This document shows positions 1 to 6,962 of a DNA stretch of 8,990 bases, piece by piece; within the stretch, counting starts at the first letter, position 1; each line of letters begins with the position of its first letter. The notes beneath the pieces are model-generated. The model worked only from the letters and a program-made list of their open reading frames with translations. It had not been told where the DNA came from and ran no database searches. The stretch covers positions 1 through 8,990 of the forward strand of contig CAKROE010000091.1 in NCBI GenBank assembly GCA_934371915.1, in the 5' to 3' direction. The DNA is from an uncultured Blautia sp. Lineage in GTDB: Bacteria > Bacillota > Clostridia > Lachnospirales > Lachnospiraceae. The position numbers and the translations under genes were made by a program.

Positions 1-755
1 TTGCAGCAGGACTCGCGCTGGGCGGAATGACCCCCGTCGTTGCAATTTACTCGTCATTTCTTCAGAGGGCAGTGGATCAGATGCTCCATGATGTCTGTAT
101 GCAGAATCTGCATGTGATTTTTGCAATCGACCGAGCAGGACTGGTAGGGGCAGATGGTGAGACACATCAGGGATGTTTTGATCTGTCTTATCTTACTATG
201 ATGCCGAATATGACTGTCATGGCACCGAAGAATGGCAGAGAACTCGAAAAAATGATAGAATTTGCCGTACATGCGGCAGGACCGTGCGCGATCCGTTATC
301 CGAGAGGAACGGCATATCAGGGACTGGAAGAATTTGAAAGCCCGATCCGTTACGGTAAGAGTGAGGTTCTTTACAGAGGCAGAGATACCGCAATTCTTTC
401 CGTGGGAAGTATGACGGAAGTCTGTGAACAGGTTTATAAAGAAATGAAAAACAGAGGGGAAGCTCCGACATTTGTCAATGCAAGATTTGTAAAGCCTCTG
501 GATACCGAACTTCTTGATGAACTTGCAAAGGATCACAAACTGTTTGTGACAGTAGAAGAAAATGTAAAAAACGGCGGATTCGGAGAACACGTGGCAGCTT
601 ACATGGAAGCCTGTCATCCGGAAGTACGTGTACTTCCGCTGGCAATCTGGAACCGTTTTGTACAGCATGGAGAGATCGCCAGTCTGCGGGCAAAGATCGG
701 TCTGTCAGCGCCGGAGATTTTGAATGCGATAGAGGAATATGAGGAGCAGGAATGA
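1..755 (+). CDS. dxs: 1-deoxy-D-xylulose-5-phosphate synthase, 3' part (5' end outside window)
   Basis: Cytosolic thiamine-diphosphate enzyme that condenses pyruvate and glyceraldehyde 3-phosphate into 1-deoxy-D-xylulose 5-phosphate, the first step of the MEP isoprenoid pathway. Only the C-terminal 250 residues are visible; the reading frame is entered at base 3 and runs to TGA at 753-755. The visible part starts at the AAGLALGG segment, just after where the family's catalytic glutamate would lie. It continues through the pyrimidine-binding domain with YSSFLQRAVDQ, then AIDRAGLVGADGETHQG, and RYPRG, followed by the transketolase C-terminal domain (SVGSM, FVKPLD, EENVKNGGFG). These motifs separate DXS from ordinary transketolase and from pyruvate dehydrogenase E1 beta. 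The full protein is usually about 620 residues, so roughly 60% is missing upstream; this is a window edge, not a truncation. The stop overlaps the start of tlyA by 4 nt (ATGA), which implies translational coupling. Confidence 0.97.
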   Translation, partial: AAGLALGGMTPVVAIYSSFLQRAVDQMLHDVCMQNLHVIFAIDRAGLVGADGETHQGCFDLSYLTMMPNMTVMAPKNGRELEKMIEFAVHAAGPCAIRYPRGTAYQGLEEFESPIRYGKSEVLYRGRDTAILSVGSMTEVCEQVYKEMKNRGEAPTFVNARFVKPLDTELLDELAKDHKLFVTVEENVKNGGFGEHVAAYMEACHPEVRVLPLAIWNRFVQHGEIASLRAKIGLSAPEILNAIEEYEEQE

Positions 756-1561
756 AGAAAAGACTGGATCTTTTGATGATGGAGCGTGCACTGGCACCTT
801 CCAGAGAAAAAGCAAAAGCATATATTATGGCCGGAAATGTTTATGTGGATGGCCAGAAAGAAGACAAAGCAGGAACCATGTTCCATGAAACGGTAAAGAT
901 CGAAGTGCGCGGAAATACACTTCCGTATGTAAGCCGCGGCGGTCTGAAACTGGAAAAGGCAATGAACCATTTCGGTGTGGAACTGGATGGTAAAGTCTGC
1001 ATGGATGTAGGGGCATCTACCGGTGGATTTACAGACTGTATGCTTCAGAACGGAGCAGTAAAAGTCTATTCCATCGACGTCGGATACGGACAGCTTGACT
1101 GGAAACTTCGCAATGACCCGCGTGTGGTCTGCATGGAAAAAACAAATATCCGCTATGTCCTTCCGGAAGATATTCAGGAACCGGCACAGTTTTCATCGAT
1201 TGATGTTTCCTTTATCTCACTGACAAAAGTACTTCTTCCGGTAAGAAATCTTCTGACGGAAGACGGAGAGATCGTTTGTCTGATCAAACCGCAGTTTGAG
1301 GCCGGACGTGAAAAAGTCGGCAAAAAAGGTGTGGTAAGAGATCCGGCAGTACATCTGGAAGTTATCGAAAAGGTAATTGCCTATGCGTCCTCAATCGCGC
1401 TGGAACCGAGACATCTTTCTTTCTCACCGATCAAGGGACCGGAGGGAAATATTGAGTATCTGTTACATCTTAAGAAAAGACCGGAAGGAGAAGTGATAGA
1501 AGCTTCTCTTGAGGCAGAACCGGAGCAGGTAGTGCGGGAGGCGCATGATCAGCTCGATTAA
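752..1561 (+). CDS. tlyA: TlyA-family rRNA (cytidine-2'-O)-methyltransferase
   Basis: SAM-dependent methyltransferase that adds 2'-O-methyl groups to cytidines of rRNA (23S C1920, and 16S C1409 in some members); loss of the family enzyme gives capreomycin resistance in mycobacteria. The protein has 269 residues, normal for the family. An N-terminal S4 RNA-binding domain occupies about residues 1-60. The linker YVSRGGLKL (59-67) leads into an FtsJ/RrmJ-like Rossmann domain with the SAM motif DVGASTGGFTD (85-95). The expected K-D-K-E catalytic set is present: K66, D151 (in DVSFIS), K179 (in LIKPQFE) and E235 (in GNIEYLL), with the same spacing as I recall for Mycobacterium TlyA. The start is the ATG overlapping the dxs stop, with GAGGAG about 6 nt upstream. 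The family is sometimes labelled 'hemolysin A', a historical name. Whether this member modifies one or both rRNA subunits cannot be read from the sequence. Confidence 0.95.
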   Translation: MKKRLDLLMMERALAPSREKAKAYIMAGNVYVDGQKEDKAGTMFHETVKIEVRGNTLPYVSRGGLKLEKAMNHFGVELDGKVCMDVGASTGGFTDCMLQNGAVKVYSIDVGYGQLDWKLRNDPRVVCMEKTNIRYVLPEDIQEPAQFSSIDVSFISLTKVLLPVRNLLTEDGEIVCLIKPQFEAGREKVGKKGVVRDPAVHLEVIEKVIAYASSIALEPRHLSFSPIKGPEGNIEYLLHLKKRPEGEVIEASLEAEPEQVVREAHDQLD

Positions 1562-1575
1562 GGAAGGCAGAAAAG

Positions 1576-2439
1576 ATGGACAAGTTTTATATCATAACCA
1601 ATCGTGACAAAGATCAGGATCTGAGATTTACGGAGGAGATCGTACAGTATCTGAAAGATCACGGCAAAAAGTGTCAGGTACAGCAGGCGGAGCGCAGAGT
1701 GGAGGGAGAATACCATTACACAGATCCGGCTCTGATACCGGAGGATACACAGTGTATTCTGGTACTCGGAGGAGACGGAACGCTTCTTCAGGCAGCCCGT
1801 GATGTGGTTCACAGAGAAATCCCGATGCTCGGAATCAATCTCGGTACACTTGGTTTTCTTGCGGAGATCGATAAAACGTCGATTTATACAGCACTGGACA
1901 AGCTGTTTGCGGACGACTACGAAATAGAAGAGAGAATGATGCTTACCGGAACGGTATGGCGTGGTGATAAAATCACAGGACAGGATGTGGCACTGAATGA
2001 TATCGTGATCAGCAGAGTGGGACCGCCTCTTCGTGTAATTGGATTTAACAATTATGTAAACGATGGCTATCTGAATTCCTACAATGCGGACGGAATCATC
2101 ATTGCGACACCTACCGGTTCCACAGGCTACAGTCTGTCATGCGGCGGACCGATCATATCGCCGAATGCGGCAATGACGGTGATGACACCGATCGCACCGC
2201 ATACGCTGAACACCAGAAGTATTATTTTTCCGGAAGACGATGTGATCACGGTTGAGCTTGGCGAAGGAAGACGACAGATTCAGGAAAACGGTCTTGCATC
2301 GTTCGACGGAGATGTCGAAGTGCCGATGGCGACAGGAGACCGGATCGTAATAAAAAAAGCTTCAGTCAGCGTCAAAATACTGAAACTGAACCATCTGAGT
2401 TTTGTTGAGGTGCTGAGACAGAAAATGAGCAACAATTAG
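1576..2439 (+). CDS. nadK: NAD kinase (ATP/polyphosphate-dependent NAD+ kinase)
   Basis: Phosphorylates NAD+ at the 2'-hydroxyl of the adenosine ribose to make NADP+, the only route to NADP in most bacteria; acts in the cytosol as an oligomer. The protein has 287 residues, typical for the family. The diagnostic GGDGT motif is at residues 65-69, with NLGTLGFL at 89-96, ALNDIVISR at 139-147, and the NAD-binding block ADGIIIATPTGSTGYS at 171-186 followed by CGGPI. Most family members have STAY where this one has STGY, a conservative change. The C-terminal half shows the all-beta character of the family. ATG 1576 is preceded by AGGAAGG at 1561-1567, which overlaps the last base of the tlyA stop. 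The 14-nt gap places the gene in the same operon as tlyA. The older name is ppnK. Confidence 0.96.
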   Translation: MDKFYIITNRDKDQDLRFTEEIVQYLKDHGKKCQVQQAERRVEGEYHYTDPALIPEDTQCILVLGGDGTLLQAARDVVHREIPMLGINLGTLGFLAEIDKTSIYTALDKLFADDYEIEERMMLTGTVWRGDKITGQDVALNDIVISRVGPPLRVIGFNNYVNDGYLNSYNADGIIIATPTGSTGYSLSCGGPIISPNAAMTVMTPIAPHTLNTRSIIFPEDDVITVELGEGRRQIQENGLASFDGDVEVPMATGDRIVIKKASVSVKILKLNHLSFVEVLRQKMSNN

Positions 2440-2457
2440 TGTGATGGAGGGAATGTC

Positions 2458-2913
2458 GTGAAAAGTGCAAGACACGAAAAAATTATAGAGCTGATCCAGC
2501 AGCATGACATTGATACACAGGAAGAGCTTGCTGCGAGACTGAACAGTGCCGGATTTAAGGTGACACAGGCAACGGTGTCCAGAGATATCCGCGCACTGAA
2601 ACTGACAAAGGTTGCCGGCAAAGACGGGAAATCCCGTTATGCAGTACTTTCCGGTGCATCGGTGGAGCTTGGAGACAAGTATACACGTGTGCTTCATGAT
2701 GCGCTTACATCTATTGATATCGGACAGAATATGATCGTGATCCGGACAGTACCGGGCATGGCCATGGGGGTGGCGGCAGCACTGGATGCACTGAACTGGA
2801 AAGAAATCCTCGGAAGCATTGCCGGGGACGATACCGTTATGTGTGTGGCACGGGACAACGAACAGGCACAGAGCGTAGCTGAGCGTTTGAAAGGAATTTT
2901 AAAATTATGTTAG
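2458..2913 (+). CDS. argR: Arginine repressor ArgR/AhrC
   Basis: Arginine-sensing transcription factor. The family forms hexamers that, with L-arginine bound, repress arginine biosynthesis and activate catabolism at ARG boxes. The protein has 151 residues, the usual length. The N-terminal winged helix-turn-helix (about 1-70) contains the recognition helix TQATVSRDIRAL (36-47). The C-terminal oligomerisation and arginine-binding domain contains TVPGMAMGVAAALD (97-110) and GSIAGDDTVM (119-128), whose paired aspartates are the family's arginine ligands. The start is GTG 2458: GGAGGG lies at 2446-2451 with a 6-nt spacer, and the ATG at 2453 is out of frame and stops at once. No arginine genes are nearby. 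The argR-recN pairing is widespread in Firmicutes and gives operon position rather than pathway. The 3' end overlaps recN by 7 nt. Confidence 0.95.
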   Translation: MKSARHEKIIELIQQHDIDTQEELAARLNSAGFKVTQATVSRDIRALKLTKVAGKDGKSRYAVLSGASVELGDKYTRVLHDALTSIDIGQNMIVIRTVPGMAMGVAAALDALNWKEILGSIAGDDTVMCVARDNEQAQSVAERLKGILKLC

Positions 2914-4598
2914 TTCATCTTCATGTGAGAAATCTTGCACTGATCGAAGATATTGAAGTGGAGTTTGGTCCCGGTCTTAACATCCTGACAGGTGAGACCG
3001 GAGCCGGTAAATCCATTCTCTTAGGCTCCATGCAGCTGATCCTTGGCGGCAGAAGTGCGAAAGATATGATTCGTACCGGTGCGTCGAGTGCGCTGGTGGA
3101 GCTTCTTTTTCAGGTGGAAAATCCGCGTGCGGAGGCATCTCTTCAGGAGATTGGAGTCGAGACATCGGAAGGCCAGGTCCTTTTGACACGTAAGCTTATG
3201 GATGGCAGAAGCATCAACAAGATCAATGGTGAAACCTGTACGGTGGCGCAGATGAAAGCCGTGGCATCCTGTCTTCTTGATATTCACGGGCAGCACGAGC
3301 ACCAGTCACTTCTTTATCAGGATAAACAGCTTGAAATTCTTGATATTTACGGAAAAGAAGAAATTTTTCCTGCAAAAGAGAAAGTACAGGCAGCATATAA
3401 AAAGTACCGTGACTGTAAGAAACAGCTGGACGAACTTGACATTGATGAAGAACAGCGCAACAGAGAACGTGCGTTTCTTGAGTTTGAGATCAATGAGATC
3501 GAGAGTGCTCAGCTTGTATCAGGAGAGGATGAGGAGCTGGAGAAGCGTTACCGCAAGCTGAACAATGGCAGGAAGATCCTTGAGACACTGCAGGGCGTAC
3601 GTGATCTGACAGGATACGAATCCGGACAGGGAGCCGGAGAGTCGGTCGGCAGTGCCGTACGTGAGATCTGCCGTGTGACAGAATATGATACGCAGCTTGA
3701 TTCCATGGCATCCGCACTTCAGGAGATTGACGGACTTCTGAATGATTTTAACCGTGAGCTTGCTTCGTATGTTGATGATCTTAATTTTGATGATGAAGCT
3801 TTTTTTGAGACCGAGAAACGATTGGATATGATCAATGGTCTTAAGGCAAAATACGGACGTACGATTGAAGATATTCAGGAATATTGTCTTAAACAAAAAC
3901 AAAAACTGGAAGATCTGGATAAATATGAGGAACGTTTCCGTGAAGCAGAAGAAAATCTCAAAAAGAGCAGAGAAGAACTTGAAACTGTTTCACATAAATT
4001 ATCCGTGATCCGTCAAAAATACAGTCAGATGCTGACAGACAAGATCACAGAAGGTTTGAAAGATCTGAATTTCCTGGATGTACAGTTTCAGATCACATTC
4101 CATCGTAAGAAGGAATATACAGCAGGCGGATTTGATGACATTGAATATGAAATATCGACGAACCCGGGTGAAAGCCTGAAACCATTGGGTAAGATCGTAT
4201 CCGGTGGTGAACTTTCACGAATCATGCTGGCAATCAAGGCAATTCTTGCTGACCGTGATCAGATTGAGACATTGATCTTCGATGAAATTGACACCGGAAT
4301 CAGTGGCAGGACCGCACAGAAAGTTTCAGAGAAGATGGCAGTGATCGGCCGGTGCCATCAGGTACTGTGCATTACGCATCTTCCGCAGATCGCGGCGATG
4401 GCAGATACACATTTCGAAATCGAAAAACATCAGAAAAACAATGAAACGATCACAGAGATCCATCCGCTTGAGGGTGATGATTCTGTCCGTGAACTGGCGC
4501 GTCTTCTTGGCGGGGCCGAGATTACGCAGGCTGTTTTTGATAATGCAAAAGAAATGAAAGAATTGGCACAGGTACATAAAAATACAAGACTGAAATAA
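2907..4598 (+). CDS. recN: DNA repair protein RecN
   Basis: SMC-like ATPase recruited early to DNA double-strand breaks, where it helps tether ends and promote RecA-dependent recombination. The protein has 563 residues, as expected. The N-terminal half-ATPase has Walker A GETGAGKS (29-36) and the RecN-typical HGQHEHQSLL (127-136). The centre (about 155-380) is rich in E, K and Q and is predicted coiled-coil, shorter than in true SMC proteins. The C-terminal half-ATPase has the ABC signature VSGGELSR (431-438), Walker B TLIFDEIDTGISG (455-467) and the H-loop ITHLPQIA (489-496). ATG 2907 lies inside the last codons of argR (7-nt overlap). Its nearest SD-like run is AAGGA at 2891-2895 with a rather long 11-nt spacer, so coupling to argR translation is likely. 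I see no LexA box near it, although recN is SOS-induced in some bacteria. It is the last gene of the operon, followed by a terminator. Confidence 0.97.
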   Translation: MLVHLHVRNLALIEDIEVEFGPGLNILTGETGAGKSILLGSMQLILGGRSAKDMIRTGASSALVELLFQVENPRAEASLQEIGVETSEGQVLLTRKLMDGRSINKINGETCTVAQMKAVASCLLDIHGQHEHQSLLYQDKQLEILDIYGKEEIFPAKEKVQAAYKKYRDCKKQLDELDIDEEQRNRERAFLEFEINEIESAQLVSGEDEELEKRYRKLNNGRKILETLQGVRDLTGYESGQGAGESVGSAVREICRVTEYDTQLDSMASALQEIDGLLNDFNRELASYVDDLNFDDEAFFETEKRLDMINGLKAKYGRTIEDIQEYCLKQKQKLEDLDKYEERFREAEENLKKSREELETVSHKLSVIRQKYSQMLTDKITEGLKDLNFLDVQFQITFHRKKEYTAGGFDDIEYEISTNPGESLKPLGKIVSGGELSRIMLAIKAILADRDQIETLIFDEIDTGISGRTAQKVSEKMAVIGRCHQVLCITHLPQIAAMADTHFEIEKHQKNNETITEIHPLEGDDSVRELARLLGGAEITQAVFDNAKEMKELAQVHKNTRLK

Positions 4599-4616
4599 AC
4601 AGATCTACAGATAATA

Positions 4617-4652
4617 AGAGAGGATGATCCAAAAGGATCTCCTCTCTTTTTG
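4617..4652 (+). terminator. Rho-independent terminator after recN
   Basis: AGAGAGGA (4617-4624) pairs with TCCTCTCT (4640-4647). After a single bulged T at 4625, GATCC (4626-4630) pairs with GGATC (4635-4639) across an AAAA loop. The 13-bp stem runs straight into five Ts (4647-4651). It lies 18 nt after the recN stop and separates the dxs-recN operon from spoIVB. Confidence 0.93.
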
Positions 4653-4665
4653 CATTGCATATCGA

Positions 4666-4686
4666 GGAGGCGCCAGTGGCGCGTCC
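4666..4686 (+). repeat. GC-rich hairpin in the spoIVB leader region
   Basis: GCGCC (4670-4674) pairs with GGCGC (4678-4682) across an AGT loop; after one G-G mismatch, GGA (4666-4668) pairs with TCC (4684-4686). There is no T-run after it, so it is not a terminator. It is a GC-rich island in an otherwise moderate-GC gap, and its role is unknown. Confidence 0.55.
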
Positions 4687-4718
4687 GCTGATTTTGTATG
4701 GAGAGAAATTTACAAAAG

Positions 4719-4724
4719 AAAGGA
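4719..4724 (+). promoter_or_regulatory. Ribosome binding site that fixes the spoIVB start at GTG 4734
   Basis: AAAGGA at 4719-4724 sits 9 nt before GTG 4734, a normal spacing. The in-frame ATG at 4698, 12 codons earlier, has no SD at a usable distance: the nearest, GAGGAGG at 4664-4670, is 27 nt away and inside the 4666-4686 hairpin. The GTG is therefore preferred. Confidence 0.75.
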
Positions 4725-4733
4725 TGTGGCAGA

Positions 4734-5945
4734 GTGGACAGAAAGAAGAAATACCGACACCTGCTTCTGTGGCTCCTGTGTCTGGATCTGCTTGCGGTAG
4801 TGTGGTTTGGATATCGTTATCTGGATCGTAAGATTCCGGATGAACTGTTTGTTTCAGAAGGAAAAGAAGAACAGGTAATGAATGTGTTGGATTTTCCGCT
4901 TTTAAATTTTGATGATGCAATTACCGTATCAGGTGACGGGAGTTATCTTCTGAAAGCGAGGATCCTCGGAATGATTCCGTTTAAAGATGTGAAAGTTACC
5001 CCTGCAGACAGTGAATCCGTTATGGTATCCGGCGATACAGTTGGAATCTATATGGAGACAGATGGCGTGCTGGTGATCGATACCGGAGAGATCGTTTCAC
5101 AGGAAGGATACACAGAAGAGCCTGCAAAAAATATCGTAAAGCCGGGAGATTATATTGTGGCATTCAATGAGCAGACGGTCAGCAGCAAAAAAGAACTGAT
5201 TGAGGATCTGTCAGAATTGGATGATACGCAGGTGACGCTTCAGGTAGTCAGAAACGGGGAAAAAATCCCTCTTTCGATCTCTCCGGTAAAAGATGTCCGG
5301 GGAGAGTATAAGCTGGGAATATGGGTGAGAGATAATACGCAGGGAATCGGTACGTTGACTTTTGTAGATGAAAAGGGGAAATTCGGTGCGCTCGGACATG
5401 GAATCAGTGATGTGGATACAGGAGAACTTTTGCATATAAATGAGGGCGCATTGTACCAGGCAAAAATTATCGGAATACAGAAGGGCAGCAGTGGAATTCC
5501 CGGTGAGCTTTCCGGGATGATCCATTACGACGCACAGCAGGTGATCGGTTCCATCGATAAGAATTGTGATCAGGGAATTTACGGAACATTAAATGTTCTT
5601 CCAAAGCAGCTTTCACTGAAGAAGTTGGAAGTTGCCTACAAGCAGGAACTGGAAATCGGTCCGGCAACTGTTTTGTGCTGCATAGATGGTGAGGTAAAGG
5701 AATTTGACGCAGAGATCACAAGAATTGATATGAATCATGAGGATTCAAACAAAAGTTTTGTGATCCGGGTCACTGATCAGGAACTTCTGGACATGACCGG
5801 CGGAATCGTGCAGGGCATGAGTGGCAGTCCTGTGATCCAGAACGGAAAGTTTGCAGGTGCGATCACACATGTATTTGTGCAGGATGCAGCGAGTGGTTAT
5901 GGGATTTTTGCAGAAACGATGATGGAAAATGTGGAAAAAGAATAA
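4734..5945 (+). CDS. spoIVB: SpoIVB serine peptidase (stage IV sporulation protein B, family S55)
   Basis: Serine protease made in the forespore and exported to the intermembrane space. In Bacillus it cleaves SpoIVFA so that SpoIVFB can process pro-sigma-K in the mother cell. From GTG 4734 the protein has 403 residues, slightly shorter than the Bacillus protein. Residues 1-8 are basic and about 9-27 form one hydrophobic segment, a signal-anchor. A PDZ domain covers roughly 95-190 (GDYIVAFNEQTV followed by VTLQVVRNGE). The peptidase domain shows the catalytic triad in its expected contexts: H222 in ALGHGISD, D348 in VTDQELLD, and S363 in GIVQGMSGSPV. The D-to-S distance of 15 residues equals that of Bacillus D363/S378. 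The gene is separated from recN by a terminator, but I found no convincing sigma-G or sigma-F promoter in the 81 nt before it. No terminator follows, so read-through into spo0A is possible. If ATG 4698 were used, the protein would have 415 residues. Confidence 0.95.
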   Translation: MDRKKKYRHLLLWLLCLDLLAVVWFGYRYLDRKIPDELFVSEGKEEQVMNVLDFPLLNFDDAITVSGDGSYLLKARILGMIPFKDVKVTPADSESVMVSGDTVGIYMETDGVLVIDTGEIVSQEGYTEEPAKNIVKPGDYIVAFNEQTVSSKKELIEDLSELDDTQVTLQVVRNGEKIPLSISPVKDVRGEYKLGIWVRDNTQGIGTLTFVDEKGKFGALGHGISDVDTGELLHINEGALYQAKIIGIQKGSSGIPGELSGMIHYDAQQVIGSIDKNCDQGIYGTLNVLPKQLSLKKLEVAYKQELEIGPATVLCCIDGEVKEFDAEITRIDMNHEDSNKSFVIRVTDQELLDMTGGIVQGMSGSPVIQNGKFAGAITHVFVQDAASGYGIFAETMMENVEKE

Positions 5946-5968
5946 AAAAATAATGGCAGAAAAAGTCA

Positions 5969-5975
5969 TGTCGAA
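5969..5975 (+). promoter_or_regulatory. 0A box (candidate Spo0A binding site) upstream of spo0A
   Basis: TGTCGAA matches the core TGTCRAA of the Spo0A recognition sequence exactly; flanking bases do not extend the match to the full 10-mer. It lies about 47 nt upstream of the sigma-H-like -35 element, a position compatible with autoregulation as in Bacillus. A 7-base match in a 210-nt gap could arise by chance a few percent of the time. Confidence 0.5.
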
Positions 5976-6019
5976 GATGCGAAGAAAAAGAAAAAAGCAG
6001 AAAAATATGAAAAAAGAAG

Positions 6020-6048
6020 CTAGGAAAATGTCGTTTCCGGACGAACGA
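6020..6048 (+). promoter_or_regulatory. Candidate sigma-H promoter of spo0A
   Basis: The element AGGAAAA (6022-6028) matches the sigma-H -35 consensus RnAGGAwWW except for its first purine. After 11 nt comes GACGAACGA (6040-6048), which matches RnnGAATWW apart from C for T and G for the first W. Spacing fits the expected 11-12 nt. spo0A is served by a sigma-H promoter in Bacillus and Clostridium, which supports the reading. Transcripts would start near 6055. Confidence 0.45.
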
Positions 6049-6075
6049 AAATGCTGTATTTCAGCCAGTTTCGGC

Positions 6076-6105
6076 TTGATTTCGCGAAGGCCTTTCCACT
6101 ATAAT
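6076..6105 (+). promoter_or_regulatory. Candidate sigma-A promoter of spo0A
   Basis: A perfect TATAAT at 6100-6105 is preceded by TTGATT at 6076-6081 (4 of 6 to TTGACA) with an 18-nt spacer. The start would be near 6112, giving a leader of about 44 nt. Together with the upstream sigma-H-like element it reproduces the vegetative-plus-sporulation double promoter known for spo0A. Confidence 0.6.
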
Positions 6106-6154
6106 GTCCTTGTTGTAAGGAAGTAGAATGCTGTAGGTTAGGAGGGAAAGGCCT
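6088..6154 (+). repeat. 10-bp perfect inverted repeat flanking the spo0A leader and ribosome binding site
   Basis: AGGCCTTTCC (6088-6097) is the exact reverse complement of GGAAAGGCCT (6145-6154), separated by 47 nt. The right arm takes the last two G of the SD sequence GGAGGG (6141-6146) and runs to one base short of the A of the spo0A ATG. The left arm lies between the sigma-A -35 and -10 boxes, so only longer transcripts would contain both arms. Confidence 0.7.
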
Positions 6155-6155
6155 C

Positions 6156-6962
6156 ATGGAAAAATTAAATGTGGCGATTGCAGATGATAATGAGAGAATG
6201 ACAGACATACTTGGTCAGATGATCGAAGAAGATAAAGAACTGACGCTGGTCGGTAAAGCACATAATGGAGAAGAAATCTGTAATATCATAAGAGAAAAAG
6301 AACCGGATGTGGTGGTTCTGGATGTGATCATGCCGAAAATGGACGGACTGACTGTTATGGAGCAGTGCAGTCATGACCAGACGGTCAAAAAGCAGCCTGC
6401 ATTTATTGTGATCTCAGCAGTGGGACAGGAACGGATTACAGAAGATGCATTTAATCTGGGCGCTTCCTACTATATGCTGAAACCTTTTGATAATCAGGTA
6501 TTGCTGAACCGCATCAAACATATCCGCAAAAATAGCATAAAGAGATTTCGTGAACCGGTGCGCCAGACAGTACGGGAAGAACCCGCGCCATATGGCAAAC
6601 GTAATCTGGAAGCTGATGTCACCAATATCATTCATGAAATCGGTGTTCCGGCACATATCAAGGGATATCAGTATCTGCGTGATGCGATTATTCTTTCAGT
6701 CAATGATATGGAGATGCTGAATTCTATCACGAAAGTTCTCTATCCGACGATCGCAAAGAAGCATCAGACGACTCCGAGCAGGGTGGAACGTGCCATTCGC
6801 CATGCCATTGAAGTAGCATGGAGCAGAGGCAAAATGGACACGATCGATGCGCTTTTCGGTTATACGGTAAGTACCGGAAAAGGTAAGCCGACCAACTCCG
6901 AATTTATTGCTCTGATCGCAGATAAAATACGTCTGGAATACAAAAATCACTCTTTCCATTAG
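6156..6962 (+). CDS. spo0A: Sporulation master response regulator Spo0A
   Basis: Phosphorylation-activated transcription factor that commits the cell to sporulation and, in clostridia, to linked stationary-phase changes. The protein has 268 residues, as in Bacillus (267). The receiver domain (about 1-122) has the acidic pocket D10/D11, the phosphoacceptor D56 in VVLDVIMP, S87 in VISAVG, and K109 in MLKPF. A variable linker (about 123-150) leads to the Spo0A-specific DNA-binding domain: [20 protein letters not shown] (159-178), the recognition-helix region [20 protein letters not shown] (205-224), and [15 protein letters not shown] (245-259). All key residues are intact, so a working regulator is expected. 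ATG 6156 has GGAGGG at 6141-6146, 9 nt upstream. It is probably driven by the sigma-H-like and sigma-A-like promoters in the gap and may also receive read-through from spoIVB. No terminator follows it. Confidence 0.98.
   Translation: MEKLNVAIADDNERMTDILGQMIEEDKELTLVGKAHNGEEICNIIREKEPDVVVLDVIMPKMDGLTVMEQCSHDQTVKKQPAFIVISAVGQERITEDAFNLGASYYMLKPFDNQVLLNRIKHIRKNSIKRFREPVRQTVREEPAPYGKRNLEADVTNIIHEIGVPAHIKGYQYLRDAIILSVNDMEMLNSITKVLYPTIAKKHQTTPSRVERAIRHAIEVAWSRGKMDTIDALFGYTVSTGKGKPTNSEFIALIADKIRLEYKNHSFH

Noticed and set aside
54..668. Open frame on the - strand (204 codons) opposite dxs
   Set aside because: It is antisense to a well-conserved dxs sequence and its composition (many C, H, F, K) looks like a reverse-strand artefact with no known motif.
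4698..4733. ATG 4698 as the spoIVB start
   Set aside because: There is no ribosome binding site at usable distance, whereas GTG 4734 has AAAGGA 9 nt upstream and puts the basic residues and membrane segment right at the N-terminus.
5498..5517. TCCCGG / CCGGGA hairpin
   Set aside because: It lies inside the spoIVB coding region, has a 6-bp stem with no T-run, and is explained by codons for a conserved part of the protease.
6041..6054. CGAAC word as a LexA box before spo0A
   Set aside because: The second half GTTYG is missing at the required spacing; only the 8630-8643 site upstream of recA fits the full consensus.
5929..6126. Lysine/arginine-rich 65-codon frame between spoIVB and spo0A
   Set aside because: It begins inside spoIVB, its lysines come from the A-rich run, and it runs through both candidate spo0A promoters. 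No ribosome binding site or family resemblance supports it.
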